The notes beneath the pieces are model-generated. The model searched no databases. It saw only the letters and a program-made list of their open reading frames with translations, and was not told the DNA's origin. A stretch of 64,000 nucleotides of DNA, from positions 5,551,694 through 5,615,693 of the forward strand of contig NC_092200.1 in the NCBI RefSeq assembly GCF_043641665.1. The letters run 5' to 3'. The DNA is from Enoplosus armatus. Lineage: Eukaryota; Chordata; Actinopteri; Centrarchiformes; Enoplosidae. Positions 34,526-48,900 of the stretch are shown here, piece by piece. The translations under genes were made by a program, and so were the position numbers. Numbering within the stretch: position 1 is the first letter of the stretch; the number at the start of each line of letters is the position of its first letter.

Positions 34526-37500
34526 AACATTTGTCCTAAATGAAAATCCAAATTTCTAAAATGTCAATAAATGAATGCAATGTTGCATGCAAGAAAAAAC
34601 ACATGATGTCGTGTCTGTATGCTGCATGCATCATACAGTAGTTATTTAAGACACACTGATATATATAGTAGAGTGTGGACATGCTTCAGCCGATGTCGCG
34701 AGCTATAGGCTTTCAGTATAATTAGCTGTGAGCTGTAACGCTGCTGGGTAAATGCTTTGTGGGGTCATTTGCGTCAGTTTTATTTCCCATAGATGATCAG
34801 ATCTACTTTACATGACATCCCATCAATTAAAGGACATCATGTAAAGCCGTCTGCGTGCCAGGAGCTCTTGGAGCATTTACATATTGACTTGCGTACGCTG
34901 GCCAAATGCAGATATGAACAGGTAGCTGAAAGAATATTTGGTATAAAAGTAAAAGCTTTTGGTGTCTCTGTTCTTGTGAGTTTTATTACCCCATCTGAGA
35001 CACACTCTCAAAATATGCTGATTTTATTACATGTAAATGAAATTCTTGTTCTTCACCTCCCACACTGGGTTAAAAGTTTGAGAATTTAATCATATTTGTC
35101 ATGAGCTTGCAAATCTCTATGTTCAATCTCCACGGATATTAATACTGACAGGATTTAATGCAAAAAATACCACCTTAAGAAACTTTAAGTCTACAGTAGA
35201 TAATTTACTAGTTTAATTTAATGTACAGATTCATTTTGTTTTCTAAAGATCTAAAACATTAACAGAAAATGTCAAGAGCACTATATACAGGCGGAAATAA
35301 AATGCACCCAGTCTCAAAACACTTGATCTCTTGCTCTCGCTATAGATATCTATTCATTGCTCTCTTCAGCTTCAGGTATGCTGTCCGTGCATTTTGGGAA
35401 CTGTAGGAAATAATTTAGTGAAGTAGAGGAAGACAAGGCCAGCTTAAATTAAATGGAAAAGGTCATTTCACAGCACTTGCACTGAACATTAATAATGGAT
35501 GATAGACATAGTGTGAGCCTATACTTTTGTTTGACCTCCATATCGACTAAAGAACGCGCAGAAGTAATCAAATCGGAGCTGAATCTCCATCACGCACACA
35601 GGTTCTCTGCATGTAAATGTGTTGGTGCACTTTTGATCTGATTCATCTGCGTGTGTCAAAAAGAATTGGAATTCAAAATGTTGCAGGCACATTGCGTCTC
35701 ACTTACACTCTAGTTGAAGTGTGTTAGGTCCAAAAACAACATTCAGAATCAGACCTTCACAGGTGGCTTCCTTCCAGGATGCAACGGAAAAATCCCCCTT
35801 GGCTTATGTGTGTGGAGTTCTCATCACATTTGTCCATCCAGACCACCTCCCTACGAGTCCAGTGCGGTACATAAATGAAGCACTTCATCCTCTTGGAAAA
35901 GCATTGCCTCTGAACATAATGCAGCCAGCGATTACGTGTTTCATTACAGCGTTATTGGGAAAACAATTTCGTGCTTTATAAACATAATTTCAAGGAGACA
36001 GGGTTGGTAATTTCTTGTTAATTATTGGCCGACATATACACCAATACCGATACTGTGCATAACAAAGAAAGGAGGCCCACACAGTGACAATTTAAGTGAG
36101 CAAGCAATGTATTAATAACTCAACATAAGCAAACGGTGGTGTTGGGTGGGTGGGAGAGAGGGAGCCATCTTGGAACCACCCAGCATATAAAGGCTCCCAG
36201 AAGGTGAAGCCAATCCCTCAATGAGGTGGGAGGGGCCAGGCAGTCAGTGAGAACCTGAACGAGGGAAGCAGAAGCAGGTCAAAACAGGTGCTGTCACTCT
36301 GATACACTGACATTAACTAATGTGGGCTGATATACCGGCCAGCTGTTGTTGTTTTTATACTACCCTTATTTGTTTTATTTGATATTTAAAAAAAGCTTCC
36401 TATTTATATTATTGTCAAATGTTTTATTTATTGGGTTTTTGACATCGCTCTTGTCCATAAAAAGAGATGCTGTAAAAGTATTTTATTTCACTTGAATGGA
36501 GGAAAATCCATTCAGATAGTTAAAAGTGTACTTCTACTATAAATGGACATCTTAACTGTTTGGTAGAGACTCAGATTAAGAAAATTGTGTGGTCAGTTTG
36601 AAAAATAATAGTTTTTTTGTTGCGAGTGCCTGAAGTCTTTTTCTGGGTGAGACCATTAAAATGTACATTTTTGCAGTCAAATGTTCATAGAGAGGGAATG
36701 TTTTATTCACCTTGCTTCAGATAAAGGATGAGGTGAAGAGAAGGTACATGTAGCCAAGTCATGCAGGTCTGGTTTGATTTAAATTCAGGGACCACGAGGA
36801 GTCATGACATCCCTGAGTTGGCCAAACTTTTGCTGACTCTTCATCTCTTGGCCTCGGGGTCTTTTCAGCAGACGGTGGCACATACAGCAGAGATGTCATA
36901 CTCAGTCTTGTGCTGTCTGGGGTACTTGAGGCAACAGCACGGCGACAGGAACAACACATCGGTTTCCCACAAGCGGCAGACAAAATCAAAGCTGACTTGT
37001 TCTTGACAGCGAGATTCCCATATGTCATGTGAGCAATAGATGGAACACAGTCGCCCACAATACCACATTTACTCACAAACATACATACTGCTTGGATGTC
37101 CAGGGTCACCGCACTGCTCAGTGTTAAGTCCACATTTTCAGGTTCAACTCCATATTATTCATTCAGACCAACAGCAGGCTGCATGAGGTGATGTGAGTCG
37201 GCTAAAAAATGTAGTTCGGTAAGCGTTTGTTTAATCCTTACTATCCGCCAGCCTCTGCTGGTTTATCAGCTAACAACACTCACATCATGTTAGGTGGATG
37301 GTAGAGATGGGAAAGATTCCCATGTTGATGACTTGTGAGCGTAGAGCCAGGGTGTAAGTACTTTAGGTGTCCATATTTGTTTTGTTGTCAGGTATTTCTG
37401 TAAGTAGGGTCCAAGTTGAATACATTTCAGAAAAGTTTCCTCATCATAATTACGACTTGGAAGTTGATGTGAACTCTACTTACAAGCTGGAAACTTGTAA

Positions 37501-37533
37501 TATACAATAACTCTGGTATGACGTGGTATGTAC

Positions 37534-37863
37534 GGCATTAGGCATAGCAGTGCTTTGAGCTAAATGGTCACGCTCACAATGACAATGCTAGGATGTTGAT
37601 GTTTAACCGGTATAATGTATATTATTATAGTATTAAAATGCTAACATTTGTTAAGTAGCACTGAGCACAAAGTACAGCTGAAGATGATGAGGACGTCATC
37701 AGTTTTGCATCAGACAAGCTGAAATTTTGACCTCGGATCACCAAAGTCAGTAGGTTTCATGCTCTGGGAACCATGAATGTCTACATCCAACAGCCGTAGT
37801 CTGGATCAACCAACTGACCGACCTTGCCATCCCTACACCCAGAACACTAGCATGGCTAAAAAC
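37534..37863 (+). repeat. Dispersed repeat family 1, copy 3
   Basis: Motifs in family order are GTGCTTTGAGCTAAATG, GCTCACAATGACAATGCTAG, ATGCTAACATTTGTTAAGTA, GCACAAAGTACAGCTGAAG, GATCACCAAAGTCAGTAGG, CCATGAATGTCTAC and a terminal CTAGCATGGCTAAAAAC. The middle part (GATGGCGCTAGATG) is deleted. Same orientation. Confidence 0.7.
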
Positions 37864-40160
37864 ACAAAGGCACACACAGATGCGCATAAACATGCACTGA
37901 AATCCCAAGCCTGTAAAAGCACCCCCAGTTTATTCTAAATTTGCCGCACTACTGAAATGCACATGTCTAAGTAAATACAGATATATGTGTTTGAAAGTTG
38001 AGCCCCCCGAGGGAAGTTCTCAGCTGATGTGACTGATATATTGCTCCATTAACACACCAGCTTCTGTCTTATTGGCCCAGAAGATGGAGAAACTTCACGG
38101 GCTCATCAGAAAACCTCTTCACGCTTTAGCTATGACTTTTACTAAAGGCCACTTTCAATAAATGTCAGGCTCCAAACATTGGTAAACAGTTTTAGCTCTG
38201 ATCAAATTCCAGAGGGGTGATATACACGGTGAGGTTGCCATGTCTGTAGGATTACAAGGGTTCCACTTCGGAAATGGCACATTAAACAAATGGATCATTT
38301 CCCACTGGTGGCGACAGTATTTATTCCCACCACTGAGGAGGCCTGCCCTTTCACTTCACGTCCCGCTCATCCAAACCTTGAGCCCCCTCCCCATCCCATC
38401 ACTGATGAGGACTTGTTTCACTCCGGTTACAAAGAGAAAGCTGCACACCCCGGTGAAATATCCTGCAGGAGGCGAGATGTGTCGAAATGTTGATAGAATT
38501 TAAAATAAAAAGATTGCATCAGATATGAGTGTGCAGTTTCCTCCTCTTCTGTTTGCATGAGAATAGTTCTGCACTCCTGTCAGTTCAAAAAGCAGCGCTA
38601 ACAACATTCACACATTAGTGACGCCTTGCCAAGTAAATATACCACAGTTATATGTAAATGTGTCCAAACTGTCGTTATTGAAATACTATATAATGTTTGG
38701 TGTTAGTTCAAGAGCAGAAGGTGGTATTTTAATAGCATATCAATGTTATTCTGTAGCCTACAACATCTTCTCATGTTCATTTCAAAAGTCATCTAATTTG
38801 CATTTCAAGAATTTGTGATATTTTCACAAATGTTAAGTTCATTCATGTTGTCTTTTTATTCATTTGGATGTTTCCAAACTGGCAAATTAATGCAGATTTT
38901 AGTCTAGAAGGACAAATATCAATCCTTTTAAGCCAATCTTTTTAATAGTCTGTTTGAAGGACAGATTTTAGGACAGAAGTATATGTTTGGGCTTTTTTCC
39001 CCCTGTATTAGAGAGTAGAGTTGAGGGGGAAGAGCGATGGGAGATGACATACAATAAATGCCCCAGGCTGGATCGGGCTCTTTGCGACTACATGGCCAAT
39101 GTCCCAAACTCCTGAGCCAACAGGATGCCCCAGAAAGAAACTGTTTTTGTCTGTTAGAGTCACAAATGGTGAAGTAATGTCAGCCTCCAGTTCTTGAAAT
39201 TGTTGGATTTATGGGTAATAATAAGGTGGTTATCGTTGTCCTGATTCACATCTCCAATATTTGGATTGTTCATCGTCCTTGGCGGCCATCTTCATCCTTG
39301 TGTCGTAGGTGACTAGCGCCTGGGAAGAGATTATTGATGTCACTGTCGTCAGGCGGTCACCTCAGAGTGCTCGGAGCGATGAGTACTCTTCACCGAACAG
39401 GTTTTTAATCAAAATAATGTGTCAAACACCATCGAAACCTGTTTGCTGTGGAGAGCTTGAGTGCATTTGAGAAAAAAAAAAACTGAGTAAACAAACAGAG
39501 GCAATTATGCTTCCCCAAGCATTAAAAAAATATATGAATGACATGAAAACTGTCTCAAAAGCACAAAAGAAAACAATGAAGTAGAGGAATGTGAATGATG
39601 GTGAGGATATCATATTAAATTATTTGTTTTTTGTTTTAGATAACCTTTTGTCTGTGATATCTAACTAAAATGATTTGTTGACGCACATGAAAATACAAAG
39701 ACATGTTTTGATATTACATTTTCCCCAGCTGTTTATTATGCTAAACCCGCTGGATATCTGTTGACTTTGTTCCATTAAGCATGCACATACAGCATCGTAC
39801 ATACAAAGCTGCTACACAGATGGACAAATTGGCACCATTAAAAGTCATGCCTAATTAGCTATTAACACTTCCTGTTTGCAGTGTCCCCATGGGTGTACAG
39901 AACTATCGCTGGATTCATTTTATACTGTAGAAAACGTAAAAACCTGATGATTCTCAAGCAAGCTCTGGAGCTATAAGGAGCATCTTTTTTTTCGATGATT
40001 TTTATTGACATTTATTCACGACGGATATCAAAATGATGACATTCCCGGCAAGTGTACATCACACTGAAACTAAAAATATGTGTATCATGTCTGTGTGTGT
40101 CAGATTTGACTGAGTTATGAATGTAAGAGTCAAAAGGTCACAGTTTGAAAACCTCTGCAC

Positions 40161-40720
40161 TAGACTGAGTCTACAGCCATGCTACAGGCTCTGTTAGGCT
40201 GCCCTTTGGTATAGTGGTGCTTTGAGCCAAATGCTAACATCAGCCTGCTAACATGCCCACAGTGACAATAGTTTTTCAATATTGGACAAATTACATTTTT
40301 TACCTGATGATCAAAAGTTATCACAATTCATACTAAGGGGAACATGAATGTCTGTAGTACATTCCATGGCAATCCATCCAATACTGAAGACATTTCACTC
40401 AAAACCAAAAATGTCAACCTCATGTTGGCACTAGGGGATCACCGAAGTCATTGGGATTCATCCCGTGGGAACCATGAATATCTCCTTAATAATAATAAAG
40501 TAGATTTCAAGATGTTTCACAGGATGAGTACAAATTCTGTCAGCAAAGAAAGTAGGATTCATCATCCAGGCACCTTGAATATCTGTACCATGTTTTGTGG
40601 CAATCCATTGAGTAGTTGTTGAGGTATTTCACTAAAAAACAAAAATGTCAATCTCATGGTGGTGCTGGAGGAAAACTCAGATCACCGAAGTCAGTAGGAC
40701 TCCTCTTCAGGGGACCTGAG
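40161..40720 (+). repeat. Dispersed repeat family 1, copy 4 (longest, with internal duplication)
   Basis: Starts TAGACTGAGTCTACAGCCAT, followed by GCTTTGAGCCAAATGCTAAC and AACATGAATGTCTG. The module of CAATCCATN, TATTTCACTNAAAA, AAAATGTCAACCTCATG and GATCACCGAAGTCA occurs at about 40370-40455 and again at 40602-40690, so the consensus has an internal repeat. Same orientation as the gene. Confidence 0.7.
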
Positions 40721-43568
40721 CAGAGGAGTTCTGCTTTTATCAGCTACTCGAAGTGCTGTCCCGAAATCCCCTCCCAGGCAGTTGCACACCACTTCACAGT
40801 TTAATTAACGTGACTCTGACGACTCTCATGAGCGCCATGCGATCTCATATGTGATCTCAGCGACCTCAAAGCACCTGCACGGGTTTAAATGTCTGGGAAC
40901 TCCCCATGATTATCAGTTAATAGAACTGATGAAGCCTCTCAGATGACTTAAACAGAAGACAGCAGATACAGTTACCTTTCACATTGTACTTATATAGCCA
41001 ATAAAAACTGCAGTTTTAATGTCATCTTTGCTGAAAAAGTGCAGTGAGTTGCACTACGTGGGACAGTCGAAATACCTTCCTCATTTTAGCCTCCAGTTTT
41101 AACAAGTGCCAGGGCCTTTTTCATATGACAGCCAATGGGGAGCGGCTGCAAGACAGATGGAAAGCAGCCACTTTGGAAAGGACTGTCGTTTCTGTTGGCA
41201 CAGCGGAGCACTTTCTAAAGTTGTTGAACATTTTAACTTTTGTCGATGCGACCACACAAAGTGGACTGCTGTTTGTGTGAGCCGACTAATCACAAGGAAG
41301 AAGTGTTGGAGGTTTTACTTTGCACAGCTCACACAATATAACGATGAAATGGCAGAGCAGTTTGACTGCTGAACTTCCTGACTCACTGTCTCTGTTTATG
41401 TGCACAATATGTGACAGATAGAAAATGTTTTCCATAGAGAACCAGATCCAACTGTATTTTTATTGCCAAATTCCCTACGTTTTCTTAACATTTTATTCTA
41501 AATCATGAAAAAAAGCACACACGCAAAGCACCATTGAATCCTTTCATTTTGTCCTGGAGGGAGGCTACACGTGTGTTAAAGTGTTTTATTTCTTTCTGAA
41601 CATCTGTGTTCTTTGATATTATGTCTGCCTCTCTAGCTACAATTTGATCTGATTGTATAAACCTTAAATTGATTCAGACAACAAAGGTTGCTCTGAAGCA
41701 TTTCTTTTAAACAGACACTTGAGCTCAATTGGACTCAGGAAAGAATCAATTCAAAGCGATTCACAATGGAGGGGAGACGAGTGTGTTGGGTCTACATTAA
41801 GAATGTGATGTAGGCTGTCACAGCAGGCAGGCACAAAAAGAGACACACAAGTGAAATTTAGCGAAATTTAAGGTTTGTTTATGCATTTTTGTAACATTTG
41901 TCAATAGGACCATGGCTCCTTGGATTATTTTCACCTATGAGAAACACAACTTCTGTATGAACAAGGATATTAGGCTTTATCTGAGAGTGGCGGCCCCCAA
42001 AGTAGCTGAAATCTGCGTATTTAGGATTCGGTTTTGACATAGATTTGGTTTAGTTTCTTTTTCATTTTCATCGTGTCTACCAGACTCCATGTATAAAAGT
42101 GACATTTTCAGCCCCCACATAGTGGAAACTGTTTAAATACTCTTTAGACTGTCATCTGTTTTCAACAGTAAAGTGTTGAAGCTATTATCCTGTTTCAGTT
42201 CTTATTTAGCCTTTTAACATTTGAAATGAGAAGATGTATTGTATAGAGGAGTGTAATTGTACCTTTATGTTTTTATATGCTGGAAATTTGCACAGACCAC
42301 CTACACACCAGGCTAATATACATTTAAGTATACACTTTCCTTATTTGATTATTATTCTTTATTGCACACATGCCTCTCACAGTGTCCAGAGTATGCCACC
42401 CTGCATTTCACATGAGCATGTCACAAATGAAATGTTTCAATCTGGAATTTTCCACAACAATTAGATGTCAGTCCATTTGATAGCTTCATTTTACATTAAA
42501 TTCAAATTATTCTAAAGCAAGTCCAGTAAGTGCACCAATTGAATGCATTGTTCTCCCACATTCGAAAGCAGATACGTTGACCAAAGCGCTGTGCAAATAA
42601 TATAGATTGATACTCAGCTCTACAATTCAGTAGGACATTATAATGTTGATATATAATGTGTCAAATTGGGATACATTTATAAAAAAAAAATAACCATGAC
42701 TGAGGGCCACAGTCCCACAGGAATTTTACAGAAAAGCAGTGTTTCAGTGAATTCAGTGGGTCTTAACACTGAATGAGCCAGAGCTGGAGGCTGAGACCAG
42801 AGGTTCAGAACAGTATGTCAGGTGATATTTATAGCCCTCTGCAGCCTCTTATACTGTACTGTATGTCCTGCACCTTGTACCTAGCAGTAAAATTAGCTCT
42901 ATTTTATGTTGTTTTGTCATTGTGTGACTTATATGCCCGTAGCAATGTCACCTAAACAAATTCCTTTTATTGGAGCCAACTTTGCAAGAGATTACATTTT
43001 GTGAATAATTCACATTCTAGGAGTTGATCCTTGACCCCTATAAGTATATAGACGAGTGGCATGGTCTGATTCAAGTTAAAACAGTTAACCTATTTTATTT
43101 ATTAGAAAAATATATTTATCATGAGGCTGTTGTAAGCCCATAGTTTCTGTTTGTTTCACCAAAAGCCTCGCAGATGCCACATATTAGTTGGATTACTGTA
43201 TGACAAATTCAAAACTCTGATAAAATGCAATATTTGTAGGCCAACTTAAATTCTACATGTATGTATAATCCATCTTAAATCTTGAATGCAAAGATGATTT
43301 CTTGTATTGACACCACCTGATATGGAAATACAGTTTCCTCCTTACTATTCACTTTTTCCATTTATATTGGTCCGTCAGTAGGCTGTCAGTTCCAGCCTGT
43401 GCTCACTTGCACATGAAAAACCCCCAGAAAACAGTCGTCACAACGATAGCATCTAAGGAACCCTTTTGTGACAAAAGAGCTTTGATTCCCTCCCTCATAA
43501 TACTTTGAAAAGGATGCCTATTCCTGTCTTCCATTTATGTGTCTCTCTGTGATGAGGGCAGCTGACTG

Positions 43569-43569
<1 letters not shown>

Positions 43570-43609
<40 letters not shown>
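43570..43609. repeat. (AC)n microsatellite
   Basis: About 20 perfect AC units. The minus-strand frames reading VCVCVC across it are artefacts. Confidence 0.95.
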
Positions 43610-43611
<2 letters not shown>

Positions 43612-44219
43612 CACAAAATAAAAAATAAAGTGAAAGCTTGCCCTGATTGCTAGCTTGATTACTTTCATTGATGTGGATGACAAATCGGCATGGTGGCACG
43701 GCTGGCAAACCAGAAAAGGCAGTGGGGCACCAGATTGAAAGGCCTGGAAAGCACTCCTGCATGTCTTTAACTCACGTGTGTGTGTGTGTCAAGGGCTACT
43801 CAAACATGGCCGCGTTGTGCTAAAGTAAATTAGGAAATGTCACTTTTGAGATGCATTTAAAAGTCAATGTTGGGCAGTAGATAAGCAGCTTTCATGTGAT
43901 GGATAAAGCATCTCTTGCTGAAATACGAGTCTGTGCGTGCATGTATCTGTGTGTATATGTATGTGTGTGGAGTATTTTTAGAGGTACAGTGATACTACAC
44001 TACGTTCTTACTGGCACTGATACAACTGCTCAGTACTTGTGCTCAAGATCAACAATTGAATTTGTCTATTCCTGATACCACGACTGATACTTTTAATGCC
44101 TGAAGTATATCTGCTTTCTAAGTATATAGCAACCCTTTTTAACCTTCGTCAGGTTTCACTTCACCATCTCTAATTACACACTGGACTTCTATAAATGCAT
44201 TTTGCAATCTGAGCAGTCG

Positions 44220-44620
44220 GAATTATAAGACATATGTGCAATTACATTCTGGCTAGTAAAAACAACAATTTGAGATATCTTCTAATAGATTTAGGCCAGT
44301 CACAGATCCTTTTAAGACATCTATAATGACGTCACAGAAATCATCAAGCTGTTATAATCATTTATTATACTGTCAGGATTCACATTACAGATATCCGCAA
44401 TGCATTTATGAGTAGTCAAAACTTTAATTTAAGATGTCTCTAATTGCATTTTGATCAGTCACATTCAAATTTGAGATATTTTTAATGACTTTTTTTGAGT
44501 TTTAAGGGGAATCTAATGAGCGATAATAGTCGAAACTAGATGTCATAGCTAGATATCACTAATTATATTCTCCATACAACTTACTAGTCAGAGTGTAATT
44601 ACTGATATCTTGAATTAAAG
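44220..44620 (+). repeat. Degenerate tandem array, period about 42 bp (AGATATCT core)
   Basis: Variants of AGATATCT recur near 44228, 44271, 44314, 44389, 44431, 44472, 44551 and 44603. Spacings are 43, 43, 75, 42, 41, 79 and 52, which are near one or two units of about 40-42 bp. Shared unit elements include TAATTGCATT, CTAGTAAAAACAACAATTTG and GTCACATTCAAATTTG. It is an old, diverged minisatellite of a type I have seen in other fish sequences. Confidence 0.6.
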
Positions 44621-45429
44621 TTTTGTCATAAATGCATTACAAATCTTTAAAATGTGAAAAGGGTTTGCCATAGTAAGTAGAATCGTCTGCGTTAAGACTC
44701 ACTGCCAATAATCATCAGTCAATACACTGTCTTCTACATAATGCAATGGCTGCTCCATTGTTTCCTGTCAGACCTGATTGTTTCAGTGTGCCGAAGCAGA
44801 GAATCTTGTACCACCAAAGGCTATGAGTACGTTATGTTTCAGGGTTATATTAAGCTCAGCCCAGTGTTTGAATAAATGTACCTGACACCCACAGCTTTTG
44901 ATTCAATGTGAAAGTACTGACAGAAACATGAATGACTAATTTAATAACTACTCGGATCAGAGCTCAACACGGATGAGAGGTGGTGACCCTCCCACACGCT
45001 ACTTCCTCCTTCTTTTTATTTTAAATTTTGCATGTGTGTATACAATGTTTTTGCTTAAAAATTGAGCCCATTTCTACGAAAATCCAAATTAATTTTCCCC
45101 ACATGGAAACAGAGCCATTATCTCTTTGGTGTTATGACTCAGCCGGCAGGTGCAGATATGAGCTGCCACTGTCTGATGGAGACAAAGTGTAGAAATGGCA
45201 GTCAGAATTCAGAAAATCATCTCAGACTTTGATTGAAAGCCGATTCTCTTATGTGAACAGTCTCCACATCAGACAGAGAGCAGTGAACCCTGCCTCATCC
45301 CCGCTGAAAACTGCCGCTCTGCATTTTCATATTTATCCTCTTAAAAAAAAGCTATCTGCACTTGCTTTGTACCTGCTGTCAAGCCATCACACGCATGTAT
45401 TTGTATGGATTTAAACTGCCTTTTTGTCT

Positions 45430-45900
45430 CATTTTGAATCAGCTTATTCTGGACGGAAAATAGAATTTCTCCTTATTTAATTTTGTTCCATGAAATATAA
45501 TAGTGTTCTGCTGTTTTGATGAATAATCAACTAATTTCTAGTCTTTAAAGTGACACTTCAACTTATATTTCACATGCAGTCAATGTCAACATAACTGTTT
45601 ATTCTCAGTCTAACACACTGCTTTCATTTCTTTCACTTAAACAGGCAATTCAACTGCCTACAGAACTTTAACTCAAAACTGAAAATGCTTTCATCTCTTA
45701 CTGTTCAACTTACACCTCAACTCCTTTCAGTGCCATCGACCGACACTTCAAATGCTTTCACTGTTTCAACTTCAATTAAAATTCATTTTGAATTAGCTTA
45801 TTTGGGACAGAAAATAGAATTTCTCCTTATTCAATTTTCTGCAATAAGTAATAAAAGGTATGCTGATCTTTTGACACTTCAATTACTTTAATTTAACTTT
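45430..45900 (+). repeat. Direct repeat pair around a TTCAACT-rich stretch
   Basis: A block of about 56 bp at 45430-45485 (CATTTTGAATCAGCTTATTC through AGAATTTCTCCTTATT) recurs at 45783-45838 with few mismatches, 353 bp apart. Between and after the copies, TTCAACT and CTTTCA words recur irregularly (45600-45900). This suggests a diverged minisatellite or one composite repeat. Confidence 0.6.
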
Positions 45901-48900
45901 TGTTTCAACTGCTGTCACTACTTATACGTCATGTAAAATGTTCAAAGAAGTCCCATTTTAACTTGTTTACATCTGTAGTTTCTGCAGACAATTTAGCCTT
46001 TCTATTGTTAAATGTTTTTAAATCTTTGAATGGTGAATGATGTGCGCCTCAGGAACATGTTACTGCAGAAATAAAAACTGTTCATTGTTAAATAAATATC
46101 TGCTAATTTGCTCTGTAGGAAAGTGTAATGTTTAGCGTCCACCACTTTGTCCCTTCCCTCCATGTTTCTGTCTGACAAAGTAAATATCTTACAATTATTA
46201 TGGGAAAATAGACTCATTAACTGCAAATTAGTTAGAAAGCAATCCAGCTGCTCAAAAAACTACATGGGGCTTTGTTGGTGAAAATATCTCTGTTTCAGTA
46301 AATTGACTCACAAATTACAAACAGGTTTATGTTTTTATAAACAGAAGAATCTGCCTCACCTCAATTACTCAATTACATGGCATGTGATAATAGTGTGTTT
46401 GGGGTACATACACGTACAGTAGTAAGTGTTAAAGTGCTTTACAACAAATCAGACAACCCATGCACACTATCACAAGCATTATGATTTATATTAAAAACCA
46501 ACAAAGACAGAAACCAGTAAGGCTTAAAGGGCTAATGAAATAATACAAAATAATGCAATACCATGTTAAAAGGACATATTAAATTTAAGGACAATAAGGA
46601 TAAGCCTATGTGTACAGATCCCATGCCATAATGTACAACATTGCGTGATAGCAACCAGTTTCTCCATGGTGATGGCTAATTCCCCACCTCCCAATTTGCA
46701 ATGAAAGAGGATAGTCTGAGCCACAGAGCCTCTCTCTCAGAGCACAGCGCCATGGCTACTCACCAGAACATGGCCGAGTGAATAGATGAAAAGCCAAGCA
46801 TGTCGGGAGCTCATGTCAGTGGCAGCTGCTCTGAGGCCCCGTCTGCATTTTTAGCTCTTTTTTTTTTGTAGCAGAATGACCCTCCTTGCCCCCCCGTCTG
46901 CTGTCCTTCTTTATTTGAGCTTTATGTATGTTTTATTTAACAAGCCTGAACTCCCTGCTGGCTTTACATATGGCACATATTAAGTGTCCAGTAATTACGT
47001 TTTTTTTATTCACTGGCAAATTCGTGATTTGCACTGTGGGAGGGATTATTATGAGCAGGTTTCTCGTGCATTTTCTCAACAGGAAACAATGCCAGATGAA
47101 CTGTTGTCAATGTTTCACATTTGATTTTTGAGTTGTTTGTGAGGCGCACTGTATTACCTTGCTCGTAGATGCCCCGGAAAGCCCCGCCGTTCAAGCTGCT
47201 CTGTGAAATATCTCGAGGGCGATTGTTGATTAAGGGCTCTTGAGCAACAGCAAATCCTGTTTTGGTGTACTGGATCCAGTATTGCGCACAGGTTGCCTGT
47301 AGGTATGGACTTTTGTATCCATTTTGGATTGTGCACAGTCCATTGAATAGGAGAAATTGTACTCTACTCAAGAGGGACGCAAAACACAAAGCTTGAAAGA
47401 TGCATCTTGGGGTTTGAGCATTTTTGTTTTTATCTATTTTTCGTTTTATTTGAGGCCTTTATATTTCTCTACTTGCAGTGTTGTACAGAGCCAAGTCAAA
47501 TGGGCGTAAAGAGGAACAAAATAGAATTACACACTCTCCAACATGAGTTTTCATGTAGCGTAGAATGGCAAAAATTAAAATTCAAATGCTAGAACAATTT
47601 GAACACATTGCGCAGTAGTTCTGGTGATAGGACAAGCATGTATCAGTGGGTTGTTATGGGTTCTTTTAAGCTTTTTACCCTTCTCCCTCGCTACAAGGTA
47701 AACAAGCAAACACAAAGCTAACAGGCAAGTCCCTGGAGAACTGCCTGCATATAAAGCGATGATAAGTGTCAGCACTGATATCAGAAGGGTTCGTGTTCAG
47801 ATCCCACCCCTCCTTCACAATCCCTGGGAGTGCCTTTGAGCTACACCGCCGTGCTGCATGCTGTGTTACGCTCACCTCAAGGGAAGCAAAGAAAAGAATT
47901 ACAGCGGAGTCTTTACATTTTTCTTTTTGCAAGTGAAGCAACTATGGTGCTCAGTAAAAGTAATAAGAGTTGAAACTTCAAATACCACCTGAAAATGAGC
48001 AGTGACGGTTTTAAAATGGGTTAGATTAATGAGAGAGAGAATTATTTGACCAGGGTATACTTTTAATAAGCCCCGCCAAGCTATACATATTTTATTCAGT
48101 CCTCAGTGTTGATGAGATTTAGAGATGGAATATGTGGAGCCAGTTGCTGCACTGTTGTGTGTCCTTTTAGTGCCAGGTGGAGGGGAGTGGGAAATGGAGC
48201 AAGCCAAACAGTTCACTGAGAAGACCACATAGTGCGCTTGACCCTTGACCTGGCTTGCATGCTTTGTGGCCTGTCAGCTTTGTCCTTCTTGTCCATGGCA
48301 TTTACCGGATACAAACGGCCACGGATGGCTTCCTCAAGATTAAATGTTGACTCTCTCCACGACTGACAATTTACCTCAAGTTTGCGCCTGACAGCACGGG
48401 ATGGTGAATAAACACGAGCTGAGCTCCGTACGAGAGGCGGCATATGCACGCTGAGGCTTGAGGACACAACCAATGCAATCATCATGCCCGTAATGCAGCA
48501 TCCATCAACGGGCTGATGGATTCCATTAATAAAAGACCTTTGGTGTTGTATCCTCTGTTCAGCATGTACTCCTTCAGTGCCACCAATATAATATTGACCT
48601 AATCATTCTCTACCCCTGCAGCGCTGGCTTGGAACCTGAAATACCATTGTTATTTATCCCATAATGAGATGTTGACATTTACAGATAAATTGAAGGAAGA
48701 GTTTCAACAATAATCCTGTGTGAGTGCATTGTAATATAAAAAAGAAATGTTGTATAATGGGCTTTTGTCATTGCTCGACACAATAAACAACAAGCGAGGC
48801 CAGTACTTAATTGAAAAGCACTGTACACAATGTGCACATGCTCACTCATTTGTTCTGTTTTGACAGTAAAAAAGAATCATTATGATGAAAAACAATTAAA

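Noticed and set aside
36020..36350. ATTGGCCGACATATACACCAATACCGATA-like words, possible dispersed repeat
   Set aside because: It resembles a known fish repeat texture, but the matches are too few and scattered to call a copy.
36759..37133. 124-codon minus-strand frame with several cysteines (KPMCCSCRRAV)
   Set aside because: The Cys cluster is not arranged as a known zinc finger and nothing else supports a gene.
47006..47389. 127-codon minus-strand frame
   Set aside because: No domain, signal or codon pattern suggests coding. It is deep in intron 2.
47785..47815. GGGTTCGTGTTCAGATCCCACC, resembling a tRNA-derived SINE B box
   Set aside because: It is suggestive, but upstream and downstream parts do not form a complete tRNA-like or SINE structure that I can defend.
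48213..48485. 90-codon minus-strand frame (MMIALVVSSSLSVHM...)
   Set aside because: No recognised family, no promoter or splice context, and a length plausible by chance in 64 kb.
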